A DNA stretch of 50,931 bases from Hyphomicrobium sp. (GTDB lineage Bacteria; Pseudomonadota; Alphaproteobacteria; Rhizobiales; Hyphomicrobiaceae), in assembly GCA_022843145.1 (NCBI GenBank), contig JALHOF010000023.1, forward strand, positions 1 to 50,931. Reading direction: 5' to 3'. Shown here in pieces: positions 25,042 through 33,139 of this stretch; position 1 is the first letter of the stretch; each line of letters starts with the position of its first letter. The notes beneath the pieces were generated by a model. That model ran no database searches, had not been told where the DNA came from, and worked only from the letters and a program-made list of their open reading frames with translations. The position numbers and the translations under genes were made by a program.

Positions 25042-25932
25042 ATGGCGACGACGACTGTGACAACCAACGAAGTTCCGCAACGGCGCGTGGCGCCGACTGG
25101 ATTGGCGTTGGCGTGGCATCGGTTCAAGAAATCCCTGCGGTCACCGACACCGTACTTGACCGTATTCGGGATCTTCTTGTGGTTTTTCACCTACTGGCTG
25201 TTGTGCGAAGGCCTGCAACTGCCGCGTTTCGTCAAGATCCCCGGACCGGTGACGATCATCTCGGAGTGGTTTTCGACGAACCCAAGCCAAGGCATCTCGA
25301 TCTTCACGCCCGAGTACTATCACCACATTGCCGTCAGTTGCCGGCGTATTGCCATCGCTTTCTTCCTGGCGACCGCGATCGGCGTACCACTCGGGCTGCT
25401 GATGGGTTGGTCGCGGGCGTTCCACGACTATACATTCCCGATCCTCGAAACCCTGCGTCCGATCCCGATCCTGGCTTGGGTGCCGCTCGCGATCTTGATG
25501 TTCCAGGGCTATGAGACGCCAGTCATCTTTCTCGCGACGCTGGCCTCGCTGTTCGTCACCACGCTCAACACGATGCTCGGCGTGCAGTCGATCGACGAGG
25601 CGTACTTCCGCGCAGCGGGCTGCCTCGGGTCGTCGAAGTGGGATGTGTTCAAGCACGTCGTGGTGCCGGGGGCGCTGCCGTACATCTTCACGGGGCTTCA
25701 GATCTCGATCGGCGTAGCCTGGTTCTCTCTCGTCGCGGCCGAAATGGTCTCCGGGGACTACGGGCTCGGCTACTTGATCCTCAGTTCCTACGTCAACGGC
25801 GTCACGGTTCCGATGGTGATCGGGATGCTGACACTCGGCTTCGTCGGCTGGTTCACCTCCGTCCTCGTACGCATGATCGGCGACCGCCTGATGCAGTGGC
25901 ACGTGCGCGCACTTGCCCTTCAGGGCCGATGA
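25042..25932 (+). CDS. ABC importer permease 1 (SsuC/TauC-like)
   Basis: A 296-aa inner-membrane permease of the binding-protein-dependent transport family, with about six to seven hydrophobic segments. The cytoplasmic EAA loop reads E-A-Y-F-R-A-A-G-C-L-G-S-S-K-W-D-V-F-K-H-V and ends I/V-V-P-G-A-L-P, which contacts the ATPase. A long N-terminal cytoplasmic leader precedes the first segment (P-Y-L-T-V-F-G-I-F-L-W-F-F-T-Y-W-L-L). The start at 25042 is set by aaggaaaccgag; an ATG at 24856 would add 62 unlikely residues. Paired with the second permease at 27022, it suggests a heterodimeric channel. Confidence 0.88.
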   Translation: MATTTVTTNEVPQRRVAPTGLALAWHRFKKSLRSPTPYLTVFGIFLWFFTYWLLCEGLQLPRFVKIPGPVTIISEWFSTNPSQGISIFTPEYYHHIAVSCRRIAIAFFLATAIGVPLGLLMGWSRAFHDYTFPILETLRPIPILAWVPLAILMFQGYETPVIFLATLASLFVTTLNTMLGVQSIDEAYFRAAGCLGSSKWDVFKHVVVPGALPYIFTGLQISIGVAWFSLVAAEMVSGDYGLGYLILSSYVNGVTVPMVIGMLTLGFVGWFTSVLVRMIGDRLMQWHVRALALQGR

Positions 25933-26023
25933 CACCGTCACACAGCGATGCGCCTCCGATCGGCGCATCGCCAACCGCCGCTCCACAATGGGCGGCGCAT
26001 GAAACGAACAAGGAGCCCAAGGC

Positions 26024-26908
26024 ATGAATATCGCCATTCCAGGACAGCCCTCGCCGGTGCAGGGCCTCGCCCCCGTGGCAAAGCCGACGCGCGGGCAGAT
26101 CAGCATCAAGAACGTCACCAAGATCTACGATCCCGAAGGCGTCAACGTCATGGCGGTCGACGACTGCTCGATGGAGATCGCCGCCGGTGAAGTGTGCATG
26201 ATCGTCGGCCCGTCGGGCTGCGGAAAGACCACGCTGCTGAATGCCATCGCCGGTTTCCATTCGATAACGTCCGGCGAAATCCGGCTCGATGGAGAACTGC
26301 TTTGCGGCCCTGGCAAGCCCAAGGCCGATCAAGGAGCCGACCGCATCGTCGTGTTCCAGCACGGTGCGCTGTTTCCGTGGAAGACCCTGGCCGAGAACGT
26401 CGCCTATGGCCCGATGGTGCAAGGCAAACTGTCGAAAAAGGATGCACTCGAGAAGGCGCACTTCAAGCTCGCGGAAGCTGGCCTCGGAGATTTCGGCGGC
26501 AAGTATCCGGGCGAGGTGTCGTCGGGCATGGCACGGCGCGCGGAGATCGTGCGCGCGTTGATCAACGATCCGGCCGTGTTGCTGCTCGATGAACCGTATC
26601 GCGCCATGGACGCCCTGACCAAATCGATCATGCACGAGAGCCTGCTCGAAGTGTATGACCGCACCAAAGTCACGATTTTCTTCATCACCCATGACCTCGA
26701 TGAAGCGATCTTCCTCGGCGACAAGGTCTATGTCGTCACCACTCGACCGTGCAGGCTCAAGAAGACGGTCGAGGTCAAGCTCCCGCGTCCACGCAATTTC
26801 GAGATGCTGTCCTCGGAAGAATTCCGCGTTCTGGTCAGCGAGATCAACGAAGCCGTGCATGAGGAGGCGATCAAGGCCTTCCAGTCCGGCGAACGCGAGA
26901 TGGCCTAG
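26024..26908 (+). CDS. ABC importer ATPase 1, altered signature motif
   Basis: A 294-aa nucleotide-binding subunit of the nitrate/sulfonate/taurine class. Walker A is G-P-S-G-C-G-K-T-T (62-70), the Q-loop F-Q-H-G-A-L-F-P-W (111-119), Walker B V-L-L-L-D-E (185-190), and the switch histidine is present (F-I-T-H-D-L-D-E-A). The signature, normally L-S-G-G-M/Q, is instead V-S-S-G-M-A (165-170), and the D-loop is A-M-D rather than A-L-D. This contrasts with ATPase 2, which keeps the signature but lacks the histidine. Ribosome binding by caaggagcccaaggc. It lies between the two permease genes. Confidence 0.9.
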   Translation: MNIAIPGQPSPVQGLAPVAKPTRGQISIKNVTKIYDPEGVNVMAVDDCSMEIAAGEVCMIVGPSGCGKTTLLNAIAGFHSITSGEIRLDGELLCGPGKPKADQGADRIVVFQHGALFPWKTLAENVAYGPMVQGKLSKKDALEKAHFKLAEAGLGDFGGKYPGEVSSGMARRAEIVRALINDPAVLLLDEPYRAMDALTKSIMHESLLEVYDRTKVTIFFITHDLDEAIFLGDKVYVVTTRPCRLKKTVEVKLPRPRNFEMLSSEEFRVLVSEINEAVHEEAIKAFQSGEREMA

Positions 26909-27021
26909 CGTCCCTATCGTGAAGCGCGAGATGTCCGATCGAGATCGCTGACACAGCAATGAAGCGGACTTCTCGACCATCTCACGAGGCGGTCGCGAAG
27001 AACCAAGGGGTTGAAAATCGA

Positions 27022-27882
27022 ATGGCTACAGTTGCAGAAGCCGCCCGCCCGACCAGCCGCCCGCGCGTCCAGCGGACGTTCATGGCGAAGGTGCTGGGCA
27101 ATTCCGAATTCTGGCGCGGCCTTTTCGCGCTCATCATGTTCGTCCTGCTGTGGGAAATCGGGTCGCGATGGAAGGAGATGTTCGGATATTCTCTCCCCTA
27201 CGTCGGCCTGCTTCCGGCGCCGTCCGAAGTGGCTGTGGCTTGGACGAAAGTGCTGCCGAAGTGGGGGTACTGGGAAAGCTGGTACATGAGCTTCAAGCGC
27301 GTGCTCGCGGGCTTCCTGGCCGCGATGCTGATCGGCATCCCGTTCGGCCTGATGCTGGCGGTCAACAAGTACTTCCGTGACATCTTCTTCCCGCCGTTCG
27401 AGGTGTTGCGCCCGATCCCGCCGCTGGCATGGGTTCCGGCATCGCTGATTTTCTGGCCGACCAACGAAATGTCGATCGCGTTCGTGACGTTCCTCGGAGC
27501 GTTCTTCACGATCGTGATCAACGTGATCGGCGGCGCACGGTCGATCGACGTCCGCTATCTGCGCGCGGCGCAGTCGATGGGCGCTTCGCAGTGGGACCTG
27601 TTCTCCAAGATCATTCTTCCCGGCACGCTGCCGTCGATCTTCACGGGTGCTGCCGTCGGCATGGGTATCACATGGGAAGTGGTGCTCGCGGCCGAGATGA
27701 TTTCAGGCGGCGGCACGCAAGGTAGCGGCGGCCTCGGCTTCTTTATCTGGAACTCCTACATGGGCGGCTCGCTGCCGCAGATCGTGGTCGGAATGATCTC
27801 GATCGGCATTGCGGGTTACTTGTCGAGCAGCCTCATTCGTATCATCGGTGCGCGCTTCATGCCTTGGCGCCGCCTGTTCTGA
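27022..27882 (+). CDS. ABC importer permease 2
   Basis: A 286-aa inner-membrane permease of the same family as permease 1. The EAA loop reads R-Y-L-R-A-A-Q-S-M-G-A-S-Q-W-D-L-F-S-K-I-I-L-P-G-T-L-P. Hydrophobic segments include F-A-L-I-M-F-V-L-L-W-E-I and V-L-A-G-F-L-A-A-M-L-I-G-I-P-F-G-L. It is clearly diverged from permease 1, which argues for a heterodimer rather than a recent duplication. The start at 27022 is used because aagggg lies about 12 nt upstream; an in-frame ATG at 26959 adds 21 residues. ATPase 2 follows after 21 bp. Confidence 0.88.
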   Translation: MATVAEAARPTSRPRVQRTFMAKVLGNSEFWRGLFALIMFVLLWEIGSRWKEMFGYSLPYVGLLPAPSEVAVAWTKVLPKWGYWESWYMSFKRVLAGFLAAMLIGIPFGLMLAVNKYFRDIFFPPFEVLRPIPPLAWVPASLIFWPTNEMSIAFVTFLGAFFTIVINVIGGARSIDVRYLRAAQSMGASQWDLFSKIILPGTLPSIFTGAAVGMGITWEVVLAAEMISGGGTQGSGGLGFFIWNSYMGGSLPQIVVGMISIGIAGYLSSSLIRIIGARFMPWRRLF

Positions 27883-27903
27883 GCTTCAAGGGGAAATCAA
27901 TCG

Positions 27904-28788
27904 ATGCAAAAGGCGGTCGAGATGTCGAGGAGCGAAGGCCATGCTGCGGGCGCGGACCTGCAGAGCCGTGTTCTGCTCGAAGGCGTCAGCAAATCCTATG
28001 GCGAGGAGTGGGAACGGCAGGATGTCATCGTCGATCTCACGGCGGAGATCACACCTGGTGAACTCACGGTCATCGTCGGCCCATCGGGCTGCGGCAAGAC
28101 CACGCTCGTCAACCTGATCGCGGGTTTCGAAACGCCCGACAAGGGGCGTATCCTGCTCAACGGTGAGCCGGTGACGGGACCCGGTCACGACCGCATGGTC
28201 GTGTTCCAGGAAACCGCGCTCATCCCGTGGCAGACGACTTATGAGAATGTCGTCTTCGGACCCAAGCTGCGTGGCGACTTGTCGGGCAAGGAATTGCAGG
28301 ACGAAGCCGAGCGGCTGCTGAACAAGGTCGGCCTGCGCGAATTCATGCACAAGTATCCGCTGCAGCTTTCGGGTGGCATGCAGCGCCGCGCCGAGCTGGC
28401 GCGCGCGCTGATCAACCAGCCGAAGCTGATGATCATGGACGAGCCGTTCCGCGGTCTCGATGCCATGTCGCGCGGACTGATGCAGGAGTTCTTCCTCCGC
28501 CTGTTCGAGGAGAACCGCCGCACCAACCTGTTCGTGACGTCGGAAATCGATGAGGCGATCTTCCTCGCCGATCGGCTGATCCTGCTGGCCAACCGGCCGT
28601 CGTTCGTCCGCAAAGTCATCGATGTGAAGCTGCCGCGGCCGCGTCACTACTCGATGCTGAGTTCTCCAGAGGCCTACGCATACAAGCGTGAGGCGATGGC
28701 GATCCTGCACGAGGAAGCGATGAAGAACTTCAAGAGCACGGCGACGTCGAAGGACTTCATCGACGCCTATTCCAAGCGCGCCGATTGA
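27904..28788 (+). CDS. ABC importer ATPase 2, lacking the switch histidine
   Basis: A 294-aa nucleotide-binding subunit. Walker A G-P-S-G-C-G-K-T-T (59-67), Q-loop F-Q-E-T-A-L-I-P-W, canonical signature L-S-G-G-M-Q (155-160) and Walker B L-M-I-M-D-E (175-180) are present. The H-loop, where SsuB/TauB proteins have V-T-H-D, reads V-T-S-E-I-D-E-A (211-218), so the gamma-phosphate-sensing His is Ser. Its ribosome binding site is aaggggaaatcaatcg. A very stable hairpin (28810-28837) follows the gene and probably ends the operon. Confidence 0.9.
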   Translation: MQKAVEMSRSEGHAAGADLQSRVLLEGVSKSYGEEWERQDVIVDLTAEITPGELTVIVGPSGCGKTTLVNLIAGFETPDKGRILLNGEPVTGPGHDRMVVFQETALIPWQTTYENVVFGPKLRGDLSGKELQDEAERLLNKVGLREFMHKYPLQLSGGMQRRAELARALINQPKLMIMDEPFRGLDAMSRGLMQEFFLRLFEENRRTNLFVTSEIDEAIFLADRLILLANRPSFVRKVIDVKLPRPRHYSMLSSPEAYAYKREAMAILHEEAMKNFKSTATSKDFIDAYSKRAD

Positions 28789-28809
28789 CATTCGACGTGG
28801 TATGAGACA

Positions 28810-28837
28810 CCGGCCGGCGCGACGACGCGCCGGCCGG
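28810..28837 (+). terminator. 12-bp GC hairpin after the importer operon
   Basis: Arms ccggccggcgcg (28810-28821) and cgcgccggccgg (28826-28837) are perfectly complementary around acga. It has no T-run but is one of the most stable stems in the window. It separates the importer from the Gld-type genes. Confidence 0.75.
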
Positions 28838-28878
28838 CTCACGCCGCCCTTCCGCGCCACACAACGGGAGCTGCGACA

Positions 28879-29088
28879 GTGGACCTTCTCGCGCTTGTGA
28901 CGCAACGGCCGGTGATCGTCGGTCTGGCGATCGTCGGCGCCATGATGGTCATGGCCTCTGGCCTGATCGGCGGCCGCGATTCGGCCAATCCCAGCCGGGG
29001 GGCGATGCTCTTGTCTAAGGCGGGCTATGCTGTCACCTTCGCCAGCATCGTTCTGTTCATCGTCGCCGGCTTCCTGTCCGGACGATGA
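28879..29088 (+). CDS. Small two-pass membrane protein
   Basis: A 69-aa protein with two hydrophobic segments (V-I-V-G-L-A-I-V-G-A-M-M-V-M-A-S-G-L and G-Y-A-V-T-F-A-S-I-V-L-F-I-V-A-G-F-L). It starts with GTG 10 nt after gggag. Its end is 46 bp from the GldA-type ATPase gene, suggesting a three-gene operon. No family was recognised. It may be an accessory subunit of the Gld-like ABC system. Confidence 0.6.
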   Translation: MDLLALVTQRPVIVGLAIVGAMMVMASGLIGGRDSANPSRGAMLLSKAGYAVTFASIVLFIVAGFLSGR

Positions 29089-29134
29089 CCGGGACCGACG
29101 CGGCGGCCTCGCGTGCCGATCCGCCGAGCGGAGG

Positions 29135-29890
29135 ATGAGTGTGCCGGAAGCCAGTGTGCCGGGCGACGACGTGGCGATCGCGGCAAAGAATTTGCGAAAG
29201 AGCTTCGGCGCGCGGACGGCAGTCGACGGCGTGTCTTTCACCGCACGCACGGGCAGCATCACCGCGCTGCTTGGCGCCAACGGGGCTGGCAAGACGACGA
29301 CGCTGCGTATGCTGACCGGCGCATTGCGACCCGACGCGGGGAACGCGCACATTGCAGGGCACGATGTCGTGACGGAGGCCGCGGCGGCGCGGACGCTGAC
29401 GGGATATCTCCCTGAAGCCGCCACCGGGTTTCAGCATCTGACGCCCGGAGAGTTCCTGATCTTCGCGGCCGAAGCGCGCGGCCTTCATGGCTCGCATGCA
29501 ATCGCCGAGGCACGGCGCGTGATCGGGCAACTCGATCTGCATCCGGTGGTCGCCCAGTCCCTCGGCACACTGTCGAAGGGTTGGCGGCAGCGGGCGTGGC
29601 TTGGACAGGCACTGATCGGCGATCCGCCGGTATTGATCCTCGACGAGCCGACAGACGGCCTCGATCCGAACCAAAAAATCGCACTGCGGCGGCTGCTGCG
29701 TGAACTTGCGGCGCGGAAGGCGATCGTGATGTCGACGCACATCCTGGAGGAAGCCGAGGAGTTGTGCGACCGCGTGATCGTGATGGCCGATGGCCGCATC
29801 ACAGCCGACGCACGGACGCGCGATCTGGTCGACGGTTCGGGGCGGCTGGCGCCTGCGTTTACGCGTCTGACGACCCAGGCGGCGTCATGA
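29135..29890 (+). CDS. GldA-type ABC-2 ATPase
   Basis: A 251-aa ATPase of the ABC-2/CcmA/GldA class. Walker A is G-A-N-G-A-G-K-T-T, the signature L-S-K-G-W-R-Q-R (GldA-like L-S-K-G-Y-R-Q-R), Walker B V-L-I-L-D-E-P-T-D-G-L-D-P, and the switch His is in M-S-T-H-I-L-E-E-A. Two starts are possible: ATG 29135, or GTG 29141, which stands at a better distance (6 nt) from ggagg. The gene ends in ATGA, overlapping the next start by 4 bp, so the two products are translationally coupled and surely work together. Confidence 0.88.
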   Translation: MSVPEASVPGDDVAIAAKNLRKSFGARTAVDGVSFTARTGSITALLGANGAGKTTTLRMLTGALRPDAGNAHIAGHDVVTEAAAARTLTGYLPEAATGFQHLTPGEFLIFAAEARGLHGSHAIAEARRVIGQLDLHPVVAQSLGTLSKGWRQRAWLGQALIGDPPVLILDEPTDGLDPNQKIALRRLLRELAARKAIVMSTHILEEAEELCDRVIVMADGRITADARTRDLVDGSGRLAPAFTRLTTQAAS

Positions 29891-32523
29891 CGAGCGATAC
29901 GGCGCCGCCTCGGGGGCGGGGATTTTCGCTTGTTCCGGCAGCGCTGCGGCCGCGCGGGCTCGCAGCCGTGGCACGCCACGAGACGCGGCTGCTGGCGAAC
30001 GCGCCGATGACGCCGATCTTCCTCGGCGGGTTCCTGTTGACGCTGGCCGCACTGGTCTTCGTCGCCGGGGATTTCTACGCGAGCGACCACGCATCAGCCG
30101 GGCTTTTGTGGACGTTCCTGCCGTGGGCGGCCGTGGTGTTCGTCCCGGCACTCGCCATGCGCGCGTTCGCAGAAGAACAAGGCGACCGCAGCACCGAGCT
30201 GATGCTGACGCTTCCCGTCGATCCGGGCGCCGTGACCGGCGGCAAGTGGCTCGCCGGGTCTGGAATGCTGGTCTTCGCACTCGCTGGAACGTTGCCGTTC
30301 GTCGCGACGATAGCTTATCTCGGAGATCCGGACTGGGGCGCACTCGCCGGCGGCTATCTCGGCGCCGCGATGATGTTGTCGGCGTTCTTCGCAGTGGCGC
30401 TGTTCGCCGCATCCCTGACGCGAGATGCGGCGGGCGGCTATGTTCTCGGTCTCATCGCGCTGTTCGCCATCCTCGTATCCGGCTGGGACACGGCCATGCG
30501 GGCCGTCCAAGGAACGCCGCTGCAGATCGCGGCTGCCGCGCTCGCCGCGGTCAGTCCGAAATCCTGGCTCGACATGTTTTCGACGGGACGGATCGAAGCG
30601 GGAGCGATTGCCGCCTTTCTCGCGCTCGTCTCATTATGTCTGGGCGGGACGGTTTGGGCGCTCGCGGCGCGGCGGCGCGGGTCATGGCGCGGCAGTCTCG
30701 ATGCCCGCGCGGTCGGGATGGCGGCGCTGGCCTTGGCCGGCACATTGCTTCTGCCCGCGCTCGCCGGACGACTGCCGCAGCTCGCGGATCTCTCGGACGG
30801 GCGCGCGTTCTCTCTGCATCCAGAAACCATCGACGCGGCGCGGGCCGTGCAGCCTGGGACGACGGCCGATCTCTATTGGAGCGCGGACGAAGCACGCGTT
30901 CCCACAGCGATCAAGGCGCATGCGTTGCGGACGCGGGCCATGCTGAGGAGGCTTGCGGCAGGGTCGGGCGGACGGTTGACGTTGACCGAGCACAACGCCG
31001 TGCCCGATAGCGACGCGGAATCGGCCGGGCTCACGGCGGGACTTCGGCGCGTGCCGATGAGTTCGGGCGACAGTTTCATGCTCGGCGTCGTGTTTCGCCA
31101 GGGCGACCGCCAGGGCACGATCTCATATCTCGACATCCGCCGCGATCAACAGCTCGAGTACGACGTGGCGCTGGCGCTGACGAGTCTCGGCCGTCAGAAG
31201 ACACCTCGCGTCGGGTTGCTGTCGCCGCTGTTGACCCCGAGCAACGTGTCGGAGCCACGCGAAGGCCTGGCGGTGCTCGAAGAAATCAAGCGCTCCTATG
31301 ACGTCGCGATCGTGCCGCACTTCGCCGATGCCTTGCCCGAGGGACTGGATGCCGTCGTCGTGATCGGTGCGACGATCCTGAAGCGCGACATGCTCTACGC
31401 GCTCGACCAGCATGTCATGCGCGGCAAAGGCCTGATCGTGCTCGTCGACCCCTACGCGCGTTTCAACTCGGCGAGCGATGCCGTGCTGCCGCAGCCGTCC
31501 GACGAGATCAACGACGTGTCGGATCTGCTGCTGCGATATGGGGTACGCTTCGAGCCGGACGCGGTCGTGGGTGACGCCAATCTGGCTTCCCCGGTCACGG
31601 GCGCGGACGCGAGGCAGATCAGCTATCCGTTCTGGATCCGGGCAGGCCGCGCTCAGTTGTCGCCGGCGCACAGCGTCTCCGCCAATCTCAACGAACTGCT
31701 CTTTGCGGAACCCGGTGCTCTCACCATGACGGCTGCGGCCGAGCGGTCTGGGACGGTTACGGCGCTGGTCACGACGAGCACGGGCAGCGGCGCACTGGCG
31801 CGCGCCGGCACCAGCGGCAAATCGGCGGAAGCGATCGCGGCATTGTTCGTGGCCGACGGGAAGCCGCGCATGCTGGCGGCGGCGATCGACGGCCCCTTTG
31901 CCAGTGCGTTCAAAGCGCCGCCCGGCGCCGCGGCCGGTCCGCATGCCGCAAGCTCGACCGGCCCGGCCGGCGTTTTCGCAGTTGCGGACATGGACTTCAT
32001 TTTCGATCCAATGGCTCTGCAAGAGGTCGTCACCGGCGACCGCCGGCACGCGCGCCCGCTCAACGACAACATTGCCTTTCTGCTCAATATGATCGAATTC
32101 GCCAGCGGCGATCCCCGGTTGTTGGCCATCCGCTCTCGCGGGACGCAGCAGCGCCCATTCACGCGGGTGGCGGAACTCTTGGCGGCTTCCCAGAACCGAT
32201 ACCGCGACCAGGAAGCGCGACTCCTCGCAGCCATCGGCAAGGTCGAAGGTGACGTCCGCAAGGTGGTCGAAATCGCAGGCGTGAAGGACGTCACGGAACT
32301 TCCGCCTGCGATCCGTGACAAGATCACGGCGCTGTTGACCGCACTGCAGCCGCATCGCCGCGAATTGCGGCAGATCCGGCTCGGCATGCGCGAGGACGTC
32401 GACCGCCTGGGTGGAAGGCTGACGGTACTCAATCTCGCGGCCGGCCTCCTGTTCGCGATGCTGTTCGCACTTCTGGCTCGGATCGCGCGCGCACGGCGGC
32501 TTCGGCCCCTCGAGAACCAATAG
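29887..32523 (+). CDS. GldF-GldG fusion: ABC-2 permease joined to an auxiliary ABC domain
   Basis: An 878-aa fusion. Residues about 25-290 form an ABC-2 permease with about six membrane segments (I-F-L-G-G-F-L-L-T-L-A-A-L-V-F-V-A-G onward, with the E-E-Q-G-D-R-S-T-E-L-M-L-T-L-P motif typical of GldF). Residues about 300-840 form a large extracytoplasmic domain of the GldG/ABC_transp_aux type, with D-L-Y-W-S, L-E-Y-D-V-A-L-A-L and D-E-I-N-D-V-S-D-L-L-L-R-Y-G. One last membrane segment lies near the C-terminus (L-A-A-G-L-L-F-A-M-L-F-A-L-L-A). The substrate is unknown. Flavobacterial Gld proteins serve gliding and secretion, but relatives are widespread in proteobacteria with no known role. Its position inside a methanesulfonate island is notable. 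Confidence 0.85.
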   Translation: MTSDTAPPRGRGFSLVPAALRPRGLAAVARHETRLLANAPMTPIFLGGFLLTLAALVFVAGDFYASDHASAGLLWTFLPWAAVVFVPALAMRAFAEEQGDRSTELMLTLPVDPGAVTGGKWLAGSGMLVFALAGTLPFVATIAYLGDPDWGALAGGYLGAAMMLSAFFAVALFAASLTRDAAGGYVLGLIALFAILVSGWDTAMRAVQGTPLQIAAAALAAVSPKSWLDMFSTGRIEAGAIAAFLALVSLCLGGTVWALAARRRGSWRGSLDARAVGMAALALAGTLLLPALAGRLPQLADLSDGRAFSLHPETIDAARAVQPGTTADLYWSADEARVPTAIKAHALRTRAMLRRLAAGSGGRLTLTEHNAVPDSDAESAGLTAGLRRVPMSSGDSFMLGVVFRQGDRQGTISYLDIRRDQQLEYDVALALTSLGRQKTPRVGLLSPLLTPSNVSEPREGLAVLEEIKRSYDVAIVPHFADALPEGLDAVVVIGATILKRDMLYALDQHVMRGKGLIVLVDPYARFNSASDAVLPQPSDEINDVSDLLLRYGVRFEPDAVVGDANLASPVTGADARQISYPFWIRAGRAQLSPAHSVSANLNELLFAEPGALTMTAAAERSGTVTALVTTSTGSGALARAGTSGKSAEAIAALFVADGKPRMLAAAIDGPFASAFKAPPGAAAGPHAASSTGPAGVFAVADMDFIFDPMALQEVVTGDRRHARPLNDNIAFLLNMIEFASGDPRLLAIRSRGTQQRPFTRVAELLAASQNRYRDQEARLLAAIGKVEGDVRKVVEIAGVKDVTELPPAIRDKITALLTALQPHRRELRQIRLGMREDVDRLGGRLTVLNLAAGLLFAMLFALLARIARARRLRPLENQ

Positions 32524-32711
32524 CCTCGCTCTATTCATCCATAGTGGAGATGAGATTGCGACCTTGCGACACGCGGCACTAGTCTTTTGTCGTGGTCGCA
32601 ACGGTAGACGCGCTTGTGAACCCACTTGGACGCGCAGTCGCAACGATAAAAACGACCGGCAACGACCGGTGACTGAATGAGCGCACGGTTGTCCGCACCC
32701 CTGTAGGAACG

Positions 32712-32739
32712 ATGCCACGTTTACGTTGCGGCATTTTTA
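32712..32739 (+). terminator. Terminator with T-run after the Gld-type operon
   Basis: Stem atgcc(a)cg / cg(ttgc)ggcat, imperfect, followed by ttttta. Read rightward this has the form of an intrinsic terminator about 190 bp beyond the fusion gene. Confidence 0.55.
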
Positions 32740-32753
32740 TTCGGCTAGCCGAA
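32740..32753. promoter_or_regulatory. 14-bp perfect palindrome, possible operator
   Basis: ttcggctagccgaa is fully self-complementary and abuts the T-run of the terminator. It lies about 390 bp before the sulfite dehydrogenase start and could be an operator. Confidence 0.4.
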
Positions 32754-33139
32754 AGCTGCCGCGTTTGTAGTCGTGTGTCGCGCTTGCGCCGATCAACGAT
32801 CGCGTGGGCCGATACGTGCCGGAATAGCCGCCAGGGACCAGCCTGGATCGGAGCATGAGCGAGGGAGGTACGCGCCGAGACAGCACGCCTCGAGACCATC
32901 GCCGGGCATACGGCATGCCAGATCGAACGTCGTCCGCACTGCCAGTCAATGGTTGAAAACTCGGACGCATCGTCATCGGCACAGCCGCGCAAACCGCAGG
33001 CGAGCATCCGTGCTCGCCGCAAAGGCAGCGCAACGCGCGCTGACATCACGCGCTGACTGGCAAGTCCCGGAAGTTCAGGACGCCAGACCACGTTGCGAAT
33101 GACAAGGGACGAAACGAAGACTCCGGGAGGACGATCAGA

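Larger units (their letters stand above)
32524..33139 (+). other. Intergenic stretch before the sulfite dehydrogenase genes
   Basis: 616 bp without a convincing gene. A terminator-like hairpin with T-run (32712-32739), a 14-bp palindrome (32740-32753) and a hairpin gcgagca/tgctcgc (33000-33017) are present. The end carries the strong ribosome binding site of the soxC-like gene (ccgggagg), nearly the same leader as at msmE. Confidence 0.6.

Noticed and set aside
27886-29424. 512-codon frame antisense to ATPase 2 and the GldA-type gene
   Set aside because: The plus-strand genes carry all ABC motifs; the antisense product is Arg/Asp-rich without a domain.
31123-32718. 531-codon frame antisense to the GldF-GldG fusion
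   Set aside because: No domain and fully inside the fusion gene, which has coherent membrane and auxiliary domains.
32579-33091. 170-codon minus-strand frame before soxC
   Set aside because: The composition looks random, it spans palindromes and no ribosome binding site was seen.
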